Source: CAVPTL01 sp963727235
Lineage (GTDB): Bacteria; Actinomycetota; Thermoleophilia; Gaiellales; JAICJC01
Assembly (NCBI GenBank): GCA_963727235.1
Contig: CAVSFZ010000015.1
Coordinates: 62,001 to 126,000 of the forward strand
Length of the DNA stretch: 64,000 nucleotides
Reading direction: 5' to 3'
A program made the position numbers and the translations under genes. The notes under the pieces were generated by a model. That model had not been told where the DNA came from. It did not search any database and saw only the letters and a program-made list of their open reading frames with translations. The stretch's first letter is position 1; every line of letters begins with the position of its first letter. Of this stretch, positions 8,639 through 16,526 are shown piece by piece.

Positions 8639-9016
8639 ATGGCAGACACCTCCGCCGACCCGGTCGAGTCGGTTCACTCGCCGTCAGCGTCGGCACACAT
8701 CTCGCATGCAGTGATTGCTACCTACGCGGCCGCGGCCGCGCGCGACGTGGACGGCGTCGCGGGGATTTCGGACGGCCTGCTGGGCGGACTTGATCGGCGC
8801 ATCAGTGAGGAGCGCCCGCCGCGCGGCGTCAAGGTGTCTTCCGACGGCGATCGGATCAAGGTGGAGCTGCGCCTGGTCGCGGAGTGGGGCACGCTCCTGC
8901 CAGACCTGGCAAACCGCGTGCGGGAGTCGGTGCGGTCGTCACTGATCGCCACCACCGAGCTGGATGTGGGCGACGTATCCGTTGTGATCGACGACGTCGA
9001 ATCCCCCAGCGGCTGA
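8639..9016 (+). CDS. Asp23/Gls24 family envelope stress protein
   Basis: A 125-residue protein with the Asp23/Gls24 fold pattern: an N-terminal helix carrying AARDVDGVAGIS, then GVKVSSDGDRIKVELRLVAEWG and a C-terminal SVRSSLIATTELDVGDVSVVIDDV. In Gram-positive bacteria such proteins scaffold at the membrane and are linked to cell-envelope stress. The promoter is a clear TATACT box with no leader. It is a stand-alone gene between the phosphoesterase and an uncharacterised gene. Confidence 0.8.
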   Translation: MADTSADPVESVHSPSASAHISHAVIATYAAAAARDVDGVAGISDGLLGGLDRRISEERPPRGVKVSSDGDRIKVELRLVAEWGTLLPDLANRVRESVRSSLIATTELDVGDVSVVIDDVESPSG

Positions 9017-9021
9017 GTGCG

Positions 9022-9633
9022 ATGCCACGAGTCGACCACCTCACCGGCGCCACCGTGGGCACTGCTCCCCCGCCGTGTCGCAGCTGCATGTGGTGGCAGA
9101 CCCGGCCCGGTCGCGCGCCCGCCGAGCGCGATCGGTTCATCGCCGAGACTGAGGACGAGTTCGGGCCGTGGGGCAAGATCTATCGCGACGATGACCGCGT
9201 GATCGGACTGATTCAGTACGGCCCTGCCGCGGCCTTCCCGCGGGCGGCGACGATGCCCGCCGGCCCGCCGACCCGGGATGCTGTGGTGATCACCTGCGCG
9301 TACCTGACCGACGTGAACAGCCCCTGGGTGCTGCAGAGCCTGGTGCTCGCGGCGATCGGCGAGTGCAATGACCGGGGATGGCCGGCCCTCGAGGGGTTTG
9401 GGTATCGGTACGCCCCGGGGGAACCGTTCCCGACACGGTTTCTTCGGCACCGAACGATCTTCCCGCAGGACTTCCTGGCCGACTTCGGGTTTTTGGCGAC
9501 GCGCGTTTCGGGCAGAGTCCAGCTGATGAGGCTCGATCTGCGAACTCTCGAATCCTCTCCAGAGGCGAGCCGGCTGGAGCGGATCAAGTCCCGGCTGGCC
9601 GTGCTCCAGCCGACCCCCGCCCCGGTGCGTTGA
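9022..9633 (+). CDS. Uncharacterised protein, possibly GNAT-like
   Basis: A 203-residue soluble protein starting five bases after the Asp23-like gene. Near the N-terminus is a CRSCMWWQ motif (CxxC followed by aromatics). The central part (RVIGLIQYGP ... DAVVITCAYLTDVNSPWVLQSLVLAAIGECNDRGWPALEGFG) has the strand-strand-helix rhythm of a GNAT acetyltransferase, with SPWVLQSLV in the position of the acetyl-CoA-binding loop. The usual Q/RxxGxG/A signature is absent, so this assignment is tentative. It may be co-transcribed with the Asp23-like gene. Confidence 0.6.
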   Translation: MPRVDHLTGATVGTAPPPCRSCMWWQTRPGRAPAERDRFIAETEDEFGPWGKIYRDDDRVIGLIQYGPAAAFPRAATMPAGPPTRDAVVITCAYLTDVNSPWVLQSLVLAAIGECNDRGWPALEGFGYRYAPGEPFPTRFLRHRTIFPQDFLADFGFLATRVSGRVQLMRLDLRTLESSPEASRLERIKSRLAVLQPTPAPVR

Positions 9634-9655
9634 ACCGGTCACGGCCCAAGGACGA

Positions 9656-10279
9656 ATGTCAGACAACCAACGTCACGAAGGAGCTCACCGCGAACAGCCC
9701 ACGGATCGTGAACTGCTGGAGCGTGTGCGCCAGGGTGACCGGGAGGCGTTCGCACAGGTATACGACAGGTACGGCGAGGCCGCGTACTCGCTGGCGGTGC
9801 GGATCGTGCGCGACCGCGATCTCGCGGCCGATGTGGTGCAGGATGCCTTTCTCGCGGTGTGGAGAAAGGCCGAAGTATTTGATCCGGCGCGAGGACAGGC
9901 ATCGACATGGATTCTGACCATGACACATAACAAGGCAGTGGATCTCGTCCGCCGAGAGCAGCGACGCCGGGCCGACCAGCTCGATGAGGAGCGTCTCGAG
10001 CTCCCCAGTCCGGAGCCGGGACCGGACCAGCTTGCCTGGATGTCGGCGGCCCGCGGGCAGATCCGCGAGGCCATGGCCGGGCTGCCCGCCACCCATCGAG
10101 AGGTGATCGAGCTGGCGTATTTCGGCGGCTACTCGCAGTCGGAGCTGGCCGAGATGCTGTCCGTGCCGGTGGGCACGATCAAGAGCCGCACGTTCGCGGC
10201 GCTGAAGGCGCTGCAGGAAGCGCTGGACGAGGCAGGGTTCAGAGGGGGGGATCAGTGGACGAGCACGTCGACGCGCTGA
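9656..10279 (+). CDS. ECF RNA polymerase sigma factor (SigK/SigL-like)
   Basis: A 207-residue sigma-70 family factor with only regions 2 and 4. Region 2 contains DVVQDAFLAVWRKAEVFDPA and TWILTMTHNKAVDLVRREQRRR; region 4 contains LPATHREVIELAYFGGYSQ and VPVGTIKSRTFAALKAL, the helix-turn-helix for the -35 element. It overlaps the following RskA-type anti-sigma gene by 25 bases, the standard ECF arrangement in which the factor is held inactive until an envelope or redox signal releases it. Confidence 0.92.
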   Translation: MSDNQRHEGAHREQPTDRELLERVRQGDREAFAQVYDRYGEAAYSLAVRIVRDRDLAADVVQDAFLAVWRKAEVFDPARGQASTWILTMTHNKAVDLVRREQRRRADQLDEERLELPSPEPGPDQLAWMSAARGQIREAMAGLPATHREVIELAYFGGYSQSELAEMLSVPVGTIKSRTFAALKALQEALDEAGFRGGDQWTSTSTR

Positions 10280-10944
10280 TTCCCGCCCACGCGCTGGGCG
10301 CGCTCACACCGGCCGAGGCGGCGCGGGTCGAGTCGCACGTGGCCGAGTGCTCGGCCTGCATGGCCCGCCTGAAGGAGGCCGAGTCGACCACCGCGCTGCT
10401 GGCGCTGGCGACCCCCCAGGTTGCACCGCCGCCGGAGCTGCGCGACCGGCTGATGGCCGCGATTGAGCCCGAGCCGGTGCCCCAGCCCGCACCCGAACCT
10501 CGAGCCGAGCGCCGCGCGGATCGCACCCTCGGCTGGTGGCCCCGGTTTGCCCGGATCGCCGCGCCGGTGCTGGCGGTCGCCGTGATCGGGCTGGTGGCCT
10601 GGAATGTCTCTCTCCGCAACTCGCTCACCGATACGCAGAACGTCGTCTACGGAAGTCAGACCAGTGCTGCGCTCCCTCACGTGGGAACCGTGTTTGTCGA
10701 CGCCGACGGCCAGGCCACGCTGGTCGCCAACGCGTCCGCGGCTCCGAGCGGCAAGACCTACCAGGCCTGGGTGATTCCCCCGGGCGGAAAACCGATCCCG
10801 GCGGGAGTGTTCGCCGGCGGGCGCACCAGCGTGGATCTCGAGACCAAAGCCCACCCCGGCGACACGGTCGCGGTCACCGTGGAACCGTCCGGCGGTTCAC
10901 CGCAGCCGACGTCTCAGCCGATCGCCGCCTCGAAAGTCGCGTGA
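10255..10944 (+). CDS. Membrane anti-sigma factor, RskA family
   Basis: A 229-residue protein starting at a GTG inside the sigma gene. It has an N-terminal zinc-associated anti-sigma domain with HVAECSAC (HxxxCxxC), a single membrane helix (about residues 98-118) and an extracytoplasmic RskA domain (YQAWVIPPGGKPIPAGVF). It binds and inhibits the adjacent sigma factor and should be cleaved by regulated intramembrane proteolysis. Its TGA stop (10942-10944) is part of palindrome copy 3. Confidence 0.9.
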   Translation: MDEHVDALIPAHALGALTPAEAARVESHVAECSACMARLKEAESTTALLALATPQVAPPPELRDRLMAAIEPEPVPQPAPEPRAERRADRTLGWWPRFARIAAPVLAVAVIGLVAWNVSLRNSLTDTQNVVYGSQTSAALPHVGTVFVDADGQATLVANASAAPSGKTYQAWVIPPGGKPIPAGVFAGGRTSVDLETKAHPGDTVAVTVEPSGGSPQPTSQPIAASKVA

Positions 10945-10973
10945 ATAAAAGGTGCCTGGCACCTTTTATTCAC
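10941..10973. repeat. Stop-codon palindrome, copy 3
   Basis: A perfect 33-nt palindrome, GTGAATAAAA-GGTGCC-T-GGCACC and mirror, between convergent genes. It contains the TGA stops of both: 10942-10944 for rskA on the plus strand and 10970-10972 for the zinc-ribbon gene on the minus strand. Confidence 0.93.
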
Positions 10974-11419
10974 CTCGCGAGGAAGAAGAGGGTGGTGACG
11001 ATCACCGCGCCGGCGGCGGCGATGCGGGTCACGTGCGTGAGGTTGGGGATGTGGAGCTTGGGGAAGGTGATGGCTGGGGCGGCGTCCCGCCGGCGCTCGC
11101 GCGCCCGGGCGAGCCGCTCCCGTTCGACGGCGCCGTCGCGCTGGGCGCTCGGCCCGAGCAGCTCGTCCAGATGGAACGGCCCATGCGCATCGTGGTCGAC
11201 GCAGCCGTAGTCGCCGGAGCGGCTCTCGGCCACCTCGCCCAGGCAGCGGGGACAGGCGTGGAGGATCGGGGTGAACGGATGCCACGTGTGCCGGATCGCA
11301 TGGCGACGGTCGAGCACAGTCAGCAGTTGGCGGGGAGACCACAGGCCGTGGTGATCACACACGCCCCGCCGTACCTCCCCCAGGCACACGGGGCACAAAG
11401 TGCCGCGTCGATGCTGCAT
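10970..11419 (-). CDS. Tandem zinc-ribbon, tail-anchored membrane protein
   Basis: A 149-residue protein of no family I recognise. Two related Cys/His modules occur in the first 80 residues: CPVCLGEV...GVCDHHGLW and CPRCLGEV...GCVDHDAHG. Both share CPxCLGEV followed by a C-x-D-H pair, suggesting internal duplication of a zinc-binding unit. A basic linker (ERERLARARERRR) precedes a C-terminal membrane helix (IAAAGAVIVTTLFFLAR) ending at the stop, so it is probably tail-anchored with its zinc domains in the cytoplasm. It follows asd by two bases and is likely co-transcribed with ask-asd. Its TGA stop is inside palindrome copy 3. Confidence 0.7.
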   Translation of the reverse strand: MQHRRGTLCPVCLGEVRRGVCDHHGLWSPRQLLTVLDRRHAIRHTWHPFTPILHACPRCLGEVAESRSGDYGCVDHDAHGPFHLDELLGPSAQRDGAVERERLARARERRRDAAPAITFPKLHIPNLTHVTRIAAAGAVIVTTLFFLAR

Positions 11420-11421
11420 AC

Positions 11422-12471
11422 CTACGCCGCTGCCGCCCCCGGAACCCGCACCAGTTTGCGCTCGACCAGCAGCTCGGCGATCTGTATGCCGTTGGTGGCG
11501 GCGCCCTTGCGGAGGTTGTCGGCCACCACCCAGAGCGCCAGGCCGTTGCGTCGCGACTCGTCGCGACGGATGCGGCCGACGAACACCTGATCCTCCCCGT
11601 CCGCAGCCAGCGGCGTGGGATAGCTGTTGGTGGCGGGATCGTCGACCACCGTCACTCCGGGAGCCGCTGCCAGAAGCCGGCGGGCCTCCTCCGGCGACAG
11701 CGGCTCGGTGGTCTCGATCCAGACGGCTTCGGAATGGCCGCGCCAGACCGGCACGCGCGCGCAGGTGGCGGAGATCGGCAGATCGGGCCGACTCAGGATC
11801 TTGCGGCTCTCGCGGATCAGCTTCGACTCCTCCTGGGTGTTGCCGTCGTCGTCGAAGACGTCACAGTGCGGGAGCACGTTGAATGCGATCTGATGCGGAT
11901 ACACGTTCGTCTCGACGGGCGTACCCGCAATCACCGCGCGGGTTTGGGCGGTGAGCTCGTCCATGGCCTTGGTGCCGGTACCGCTGACAGCCTGGTAGGT
12001 GGAAACGGTCACATGCTCGAGGCCGACGGCGTCGAGCAGCGGTTTCAGCACCGCCACGAACTGGATCGTGGAGCAGTTGGGGTTGGCCACGATGCCGTTG
12101 TGGGCGTCGGTCGCCTCGGGGTTGACCTCGGGCACCACCAACGGCACCCGGGGGTCCATCCGAAAGCCGCTGGACTTGTCGATCACCACGCAGCCGCGTG
12201 CGACCGCCTCGGGCGCGAACGTGCGGGCGGTGCCGGCACCGGCCGAGAACAGCGCCAGGTCAAATCCCTCGAGGGCGTCGGCGGTCAGCTCCCGCACCTC
12301 CAGCTGCGAGCCGGCGAAGGCCACTCGCGTGCCTGCCGAGCGCGCGGATGCAAACGCCCCCACCTCGGCGGCCGGAAACTTCCGCTCCTCCAGCAGCCGG
12401 AGCACCTCTGGCCCGACGGCGCCGGTCGCGCCCACCACTGCGACTTTGAGATCAGGCACTGGGGGCTCCAT
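11422..12471 (-). CDS. asd: Aspartate-semialdehyde dehydrogenase
   Basis: A 349-residue enzyme reducing aspartyl-phosphate to aspartate semialdehyde with NADPH, the second step of the lysine/threonine/methionine/diaminopimelate pathway. It shows the Rossmann motif GATGAVG near the N-terminus, the catalytic cysteine in NPNCSTIQ and the substrate-binding histidine in PVWRGHSEAVWIE. It overlaps the end of the aspartokinase gene by 20 bases, so the first two pathway enzymes are translationally coupled. Confidence 0.95.
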   Translation of the reverse strand: MEPPVPDLKVAVVGATGAVGPEVLRLLEERKFPAAEVGAFASARSAGTRVAFAGSQLEVRELTADALEGFDLALFSAGAGTARTFAPEAVARGCVVIDKSSGFRMDPRVPLVVPEVNPEATDAHNGIVANPNCSTIQFVAVLKPLLDAVGLEHVTVSTYQAVSGTGTKAMDELTAQTRAVIAGTPVETNVYPHQIAFNVLPHCDVFDDDGNTQEESKLIRESRKILSRPDLPISATCARVPVWRGHSEAVWIETTEPLSPEEARRLLAAAPGVTVVDDPATNSYPTPLAADGEDQVFVGRIRRDESRRNGLALWVVADNLRKGAATNGIQIAELLVERKLVRVPGAAAA

Positions 12472-13720
12472 GGCTGAGCTCGATCTCTGCTCGGAACGCT
12501 TCGTGCAGCTCCGACACGGCTTGGGTGACCTTGTCGCGTGGGATCACGCAGGAAACCTTAATCGGCGAGGTCGCGATCATGCGCACGTTGATGTCGTGCT
12601 CGGCCAGCGTCTGGAACATCTTCGCGGCCACGCCCGGGTGGCTCTTCATGCCTGCGCCGATCAGACTCACCTTGGCGGCCGTGTCGTCCACTCGCCAGTG
12701 CAGGCCGAGGTCGCGGCACAGGTCCTCGATGGTGTCGGTCATCAGCGGCAGGTCGTCGGTCGGGATCGAGAAGGTGACGTCGGCGTCGCCGTGGGTGACG
12801 GCGTTTTGGATGATCGTGTCGACGTTGATGTGGGCGGCCGCGACCGCATTGAAGATGCTGGCGGCGGTGCCGGGTTTGTCGGGCACATCGGTGAGCGTGA
12901 CGTAAGCCTCGTCGGTGGTGTGGGTGATACCGGAGATGATGGCGTCTTCCATCGTTCCGTCCTCTCGAATCCAGGTTCCCTCTGCGTCGGAGAACGTTGA
13001 CCGTACATGGATGGCGACCGCGTGGTTGCGGGCAAACTCGACCGACCGCAGCTGTAGCACGCGGGCGCCCGACCCGGCCATCTCGAGCATCTCGGTGGCC
13101 GACACCTCGGACAGCTTGACCGCGCTCGGGACGATCCGGGGATCAGCGCTGAAGACGCCGTCGACGTCGGTGTAGATCTCGCAGTCGCCTCCCAGCGCAG
13201 CCGCCAGGGCGACCGCGGTGGTGTCGGAGCCGCCGCGGCCCAGGGTGGTGACGTCGTAGGCGGTTGACACGCCTTGGAAGCCGGCCACCAGCACGATCTC
13301 ATCGCGGGCCAGGGCCTCTTCGATCCGCCTCGGCCGGATCTCGACGATCTTGGCCTTGGTATGGACGGTGTCAGTCACGATCCCGGCCTGTGAACCGGTG
13401 AGCGACACGGCCCGGTGACCGAGATCCTCGATCGCCATCGCACACAGCGCGGCGGAGATGCGCTCGCCGGTGGAGAGCAGCATGTCCATCTCGCGCGGGT
13501 GTGGGCGCGGGGACACGTCTGCGGCCAGAGCGACCAGCTGGTCGGTGGTGGTGCCCATCGCGGAAACGACGCCGACGACCCGCCGGCCGTTCTCGTGGGC
13601 GGACACCAGTCGCTCGGCCACCCTGCGGATCTTGTCGGCGTCGGCCACCGACGAGCCGCCGAACTTCATCACCAGCACGCGCTGGCTGGATGGCTCAGTG
13701 GATGGGTGTGAGGCCGCCAT
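12452..13720 (-). CDS. lysC: Aspartokinase
   Basis: A 422-residue aspartate kinase: N-terminal kinase domain with VMKFGGSSVADADKI and GRGGSDTTAVALAAAL, the aspartate-binding FAR/HAR-like region, and two C-terminal ACT domains (ITHTTDEAYVTLTDVPDKPG and VSLIGAGMKSHPGVAAKMF), expected to give feedback control by lysine and/or threonine. It phosphorylates aspartate as the first committed step. An internal translation start producing a separate ACT subunit, as in other actinobacteria, is possible but not demonstrated. Confidence 0.95.
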   Translation of the reverse strand: MAASHPSTEPSSQRVLVMKFGGSSVADADKIRRVAERLVSAHENGRRVVGVVSAMGTTTDQLVALAADVSPRPHPREMDMLLSTGERISAALCAMAIEDLGHRAVSLTGSQAGIVTDTVHTKAKIVEIRPRRIEEALARDEIVLVAGFQGVSTAYDVTTLGRGGSDTTAVALAAALGGDCEIYTDVDGVFSADPRIVPSAVKLSEVSATEMLEMAGSGARVLQLRSVEFARNHAVAIHVRSTFSDAEGTWIREDGTMEDAIISGITHTTDEAYVTLTDVPDKPGTAASIFNAVAAAHINVDTIIQNAVTHGDADVTFSIPTDDLPLMTDTIEDLCRDLGLHWRVDDTAAKVSLIGAGMKSHPGVAAKMFQTLAEHDINVRMIATSPIKVSCVIPRDKVTQAVSELHEAFRAEIELSHGAPSA

Positions 13721-15073
13721 TCACCGCATCGTATCCAGGATGGCTTTGATGTCGGTGAGGGTGGTGCGTGGGTTGACGATTGCGAAACGGGTAGCGATCT
13801 CGCCGTTGTGGACGGTGGGCGTGACGAATGCAAACCCACGCTCGAGCATGTCGGCACTCCACCGGTTGTAGTCCTCCGCCGCCCATCCTGTCCGCTTGAA
13901 GCACAGCACCGACAGCTCCGGCTCGGACAGCAGCTCGAGTTCGGGACGGTCGCGAATCTCCTTGGCGGCGGCCTGGGTGAGCGCCAGGGTGGACTCGATC
14001 GCGATCGAGTAGGCGGCGGTGCCGTGCACCGCGAGCGAGAACCAGAACGGCAGTCCCCGAGCTCGCCGGGACAGGTGCACGGCGTAGTCGGAGGGATTCC
14101 ACTCCGTCTCGGACTGGATCGCGTCGAGATAGCCGGCGTGCTGCGTGTGCGCGGCGCGGGCCAGGTGCGGGCGCCGGTACAAGAGCGCACAGCAGTCGAA
14201 CGGGGCGAACAGCCACTTGTGTGGGTCGACGATGAAGCTGTCGGCGCGCTCGATCCCCTGGAACTTCGCCCTCACCGAGGGCGCTGCCAGCCCGGCGCCG
14301 CCGTAGGCGCCGTCGACGTGCATCCACAGGTCGCGGCGGTCGCACACCTCGGCCACACCGGCGAGGTCGTCGACGATGCCGAGGTTGGTGGTGCCTGAGG
14401 TTGCAACGGCGGCAAACAGGCCGTCGTCGCCGTGCTCGGCGATGGCGGCTTCCAGGTTCTTGCCGGTCAGCCGCCCTTGTGCGTCGGCCTCGACCGGGAG
14501 CACGTCGACGTCCATCACCTGCGCGGCCGAGTTGATGGAGGAATGCGCTTCGTAGGTGGCGGCGATGCGCAGCCGCGTCGGTCGCTCCCCGCCGCGCTCG
14601 GCCAGATAGGTGTAGCGGGCGGCCACCAGCGCCGAGAGATTGCCGATGGTTCCCCCGGCGACGAAGCAGCCTCCGGCCTGTTCCGGCATACCGGCCAGGT
14701 CGGCGATCCAGCGCAGCGCCTGGTTTTCGGCGTACACCGCCCCGGCGCCCTCGAGCCAGCTGCCGCCGTAGATCGAGGAGGCGCCCACGACCAGGTCGAA
14801 CAGCGTGGCGGACTCCGTCGGAGCCGCCGGGATGAACGCCAGGTAGCGCGGGTTGTCGACCGACACGCACGCATTGGAGAGCACTTCGTCGAAGATCCGC
14901 AGGGCCTCGGGCCCGCCCAGGCCCTCCTCGGTTACGGTTGCGCCGACCGCCGCGGCCAGCTCGGCGGGCGTGCGCGGACCGTCCAGCGGTACCGGGTTGA
15001 GCCGCAGCCGATCGCGCGTGTAGGCCAGGATCGACTGTGCCAGTCGCTCGGTGACGTCGGTGTAGCGATGCAT
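13721..15073 (-). CDS. PLP-dependent amino-acid decarboxylase (group II)
   Basis: A 450-residue group II decarboxylase (aromatic amino acid/glutamate/diaminobutyrate class). The PLP lysine is in DPHKWLFAPFDCC. Other family features are TSGTTNLGIVDDL, HVDGAYGGAGLA and the N-terminal YLAFIPAAPTESATLFD. Its stop abuts the ask start codon, so it leads an apparent decarboxylase-ask-asd-zinc-ribbon operon. That context hints at a substrate derived from aspartate (aspartate or diaminobutyrate), but relatives acting on aromatic amino acids look similar. The ATG at 15073 is chosen; an in-frame GTG at 15118 is possible. Confidence 0.85.
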   Translation of the reverse strand: MHRYTDVTERLAQSILAYTRDRLRLNPVPLDGPRTPAELAAAVGATVTEEGLGGPEALRIFDEVLSNACVSVDNPRYLAFIPAAPTESATLFDLVVGASSIYGGSWLEGAGAVYAENQALRWIADLAGMPEQAGGCFVAGGTIGNLSALVAARYTYLAERGGERPTRLRIAATYEAHSSINSAAQVMDVDVLPVEADAQGRLTGKNLEAAIAEHGDDGLFAAVATSGTTNLGIVDDLAGVAEVCDRRDLWMHVDGAYGGAGLAAPSVRAKFQGIERADSFIVDPHKWLFAPFDCCALLYRRPHLARAAHTQHAGYLDAIQSETEWNPSDYAVHLSRRARGLPFWFSLAVHGTAAYSIAIESTLALTQAAAKEIRDRPELELLSEPELSVLCFKRTGWAAEDYNRWSADMLERGFAFVTPTVHNGEIATRFAIVNPRTTLTDIKAILDTMR

Positions 15074-15196
15074 GGAGGTGGCGTCGATCACGAACGCAGT
15101 CTCCCAGATGCCGATCACAATCGCGCCGTTTGGGTGCAACGCCGGGCGGGCTGCCGGACAGGTGATGACAGACTGTCCCCAACTGGAGGAAGGCGA

Positions 15197-15742
15197 TTGC
15201 CCCCCGACGAACGAGAAGCGTGGTTCGAGCAACTGTTCGACACACACCGCGAGGCCGTCCGGGCCTACCTGTGGCGCCGCGACCCCGAACTCGCCGACGA
15301 CGTCACCGCCGAGACGTTCCTGGTGGCGTGGCGGCGATTGGACGACATCCCCGCCGAGCCGCTGCCGTGGCTGATCGGCGTGGCCCGCAAGATCCGGCTG
15401 AATCAGCGGCGCGGCGACCGCCGTCGCGACCAGCTCGCCCGTCGGATTTGGCGCGAACCGGTGATGACTCCCGATCCCACTCAGCAGGTTGGTGAGCGCG
15501 ACGCGCTCTGGAGAGCGTTGGGCCGCCTCGGCGAGCGCGACCGCGAGGTGCTGCTGCTGACCGCGTGGGATCGGCTCGACCGCGACGCGATCGCCGTCGT
15601 GATCGGCTGTACCCGGGCCAACGTGGCGGTGCGGCTGAGGCGCGCCCGCCGCCGGCTGGCACACGAACTGGCCCAGGCGGATACGCCGTCGGCCGCCAAC
15701 ACACGAGTGATTGCCCATGGAGGTCTTGGAAGCGATGCCTGA
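15197..15742 (+). CDS. ECF RNA polymerase sigma factor
   Basis: A 181-residue two-domain sigma factor. Region 2 includes LFDTHREAVRAYLWRRDPELADDVTAETFLVAWRR (quoted in part) and WLIGVARKIRLNQRR; region 4 includes LGERDREVLLLTAWDRLD and GCTRANVAVRLRRARRRL. The TTG at 15197 is chosen because GGAGGAAGG stands immediately upstream at proper spacing, a stronger ribosome site than most in this window. It overlaps the next gene, a membrane protein that may be its regulator. Confidence 0.85.
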   Translation: MPPDEREAWFEQLFDTHREAVRAYLWRRDPELADDVTAETFLVAWRRLDDIPAEPLPWLIGVARKIRLNQRRGDRRRDQLARRIWREPVMTPDPTQQVGERDALWRALGRLGERDREVLLLTAWDRLDRDAIAVVIGCTRANVAVRLRRARRRLAHELAQADTPSAANTRVIAHGGLGSDA

Positions 15743-16343
15743 CGACGTCATCACCCTCATCCGGCGGCACGACCCCGCCGCCCAGCTGCGACCGCTGCCG
15801 GCCGCCGACGCCACCGCGATGCGCGACCGGATCGTGCGCTCGGCAGGTCCGCGCACGAGTTTACGGCGGCGACGCCGGCCGCTGGTGCTGGCCACGGCGG
15901 CTGCCGTTGCCGCGCTCGCGGGGGCTGCCACCGTGTACTCCGCGATTCCCGGTGACGATCACGCTCCCACCGTGAATCGCCAGTTCGCCGCGGTCACCAG
16001 GACGATCGATCTGCCCCCGGGTGCACACTGGAAGCCGCTGCACCTGCCGGCGGGCGCGCTCTACGGCCGGCGGTTCGCACTGATCGCGGCCGTCGGCCAG
16101 GCCCAGTGCGCGTGGTATGCCCACTGGAATTCGGCCGCCGCCGCAGGCAACGATGCGGCCGTACAGAGGTCATATGCCGAGGCGCTGACGCTGCGGCGCA
16201 TGATGCCGTTGCACCCCGCCGGTGCGTCAGAGGATGCCGGTGGCTACGACCCGAGCTCGCTGCGGGCGACCGATCGCGAAATCGCCGCAGCCCACCGCGG
16301 CGACTTCGCGCTGGTTCGGCAGTACCTCCGCGCCAACTGCTGA
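15717..16343 (+). CDS. Single-pass membrane protein, putative sigma-factor partner
   Basis: A 208-residue protein overlapping the ECF sigma gene by 26 bases. It has an acidic N-terminal region (about residues 1-40), a basic RRRRRP stretch, one membrane helix (LVLATAAAVAALAGAATVY, about 50-70) and an outer domain of about 135 residues with no recognised fold. The topology and position match an anti-sigma factor, but there is no HxxxCxxC zinc motif, so inhibition of the sigma factor is inferred only from context. Starts at 15711 (TTG) and 15735 (ATG, with an internal GGAGG upstream) are alternatives. Confidence 0.65.
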   Translation: MEVLEAMPDDVITLIRRHDPAAQLRPLPAADATAMRDRIVRSAGPRTSLRRRRRPLVLATAAAVAALAGAATVYSAIPGDDHAPTVNRQFAAVTRTIDLPPGAHWKPLHLPAGALYGRRFALIAAVGQAQCAWYAHWNSAAAAGNDAAVQRSYAEALTLRRMMPLHPAGASEDAGGYDPSSLRATDREIAAAHRGDFALVRQYLRANC

Positions 16344-16350
16344 GGCTGGT

Positions 16351-16453
16351 CCGCGGTGGTTCTGGCGGCGTCCCACGCGGCGGTGCGGTGCTCAACGTGG
16401 CTTTGCCACGCCTCCGCTCCGCCCACCGCTCGATCCTTGCCAGAACCACCGCG
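16351..16453. repeat. Hairpin-rich inverted-repeat element
   Basis: This fills most of the 183-base gap between the sigma-associated gene and recR. Outer arms of 15 bases (16352-16366 and 16439-16453; CGCGGTGGTTCTGGC and its complement) are perfect. Between them an inner CGTGGC-TTT-GCCACG hairpin (16396-16410) is flanked by GC-rich segments that can also pair. There is no open reading frame with a start signal. It resembles an imperfect cruciform or structured RNA of about 100 nt. The minus strand carries CAAGGATCGAGCGG, only loosely like the conserved motif of the elements at 27882 and 57725. Confidence 0.6.
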
Positions 16454-16493
16454 TCCTGCGCCTCAGGGCGCCTGTCGCATATGGGCGTGACGG

Positions 16494-16526
16494 GTGAATA
16501 ATTGGTGCCTGGCACCAATTATTCAC
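16494..16526. repeat. Stop-codon palindrome, copy 4
   Basis: A perfect 33-nt palindrome, GTGAATAATT-GGTGCC-T-GGCACC and mirror. It touches the recR stop codon (TAG, 16527-16529 on the minus strand) directly and separates recR from the convergent sigma unit. Confidence 0.92.
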
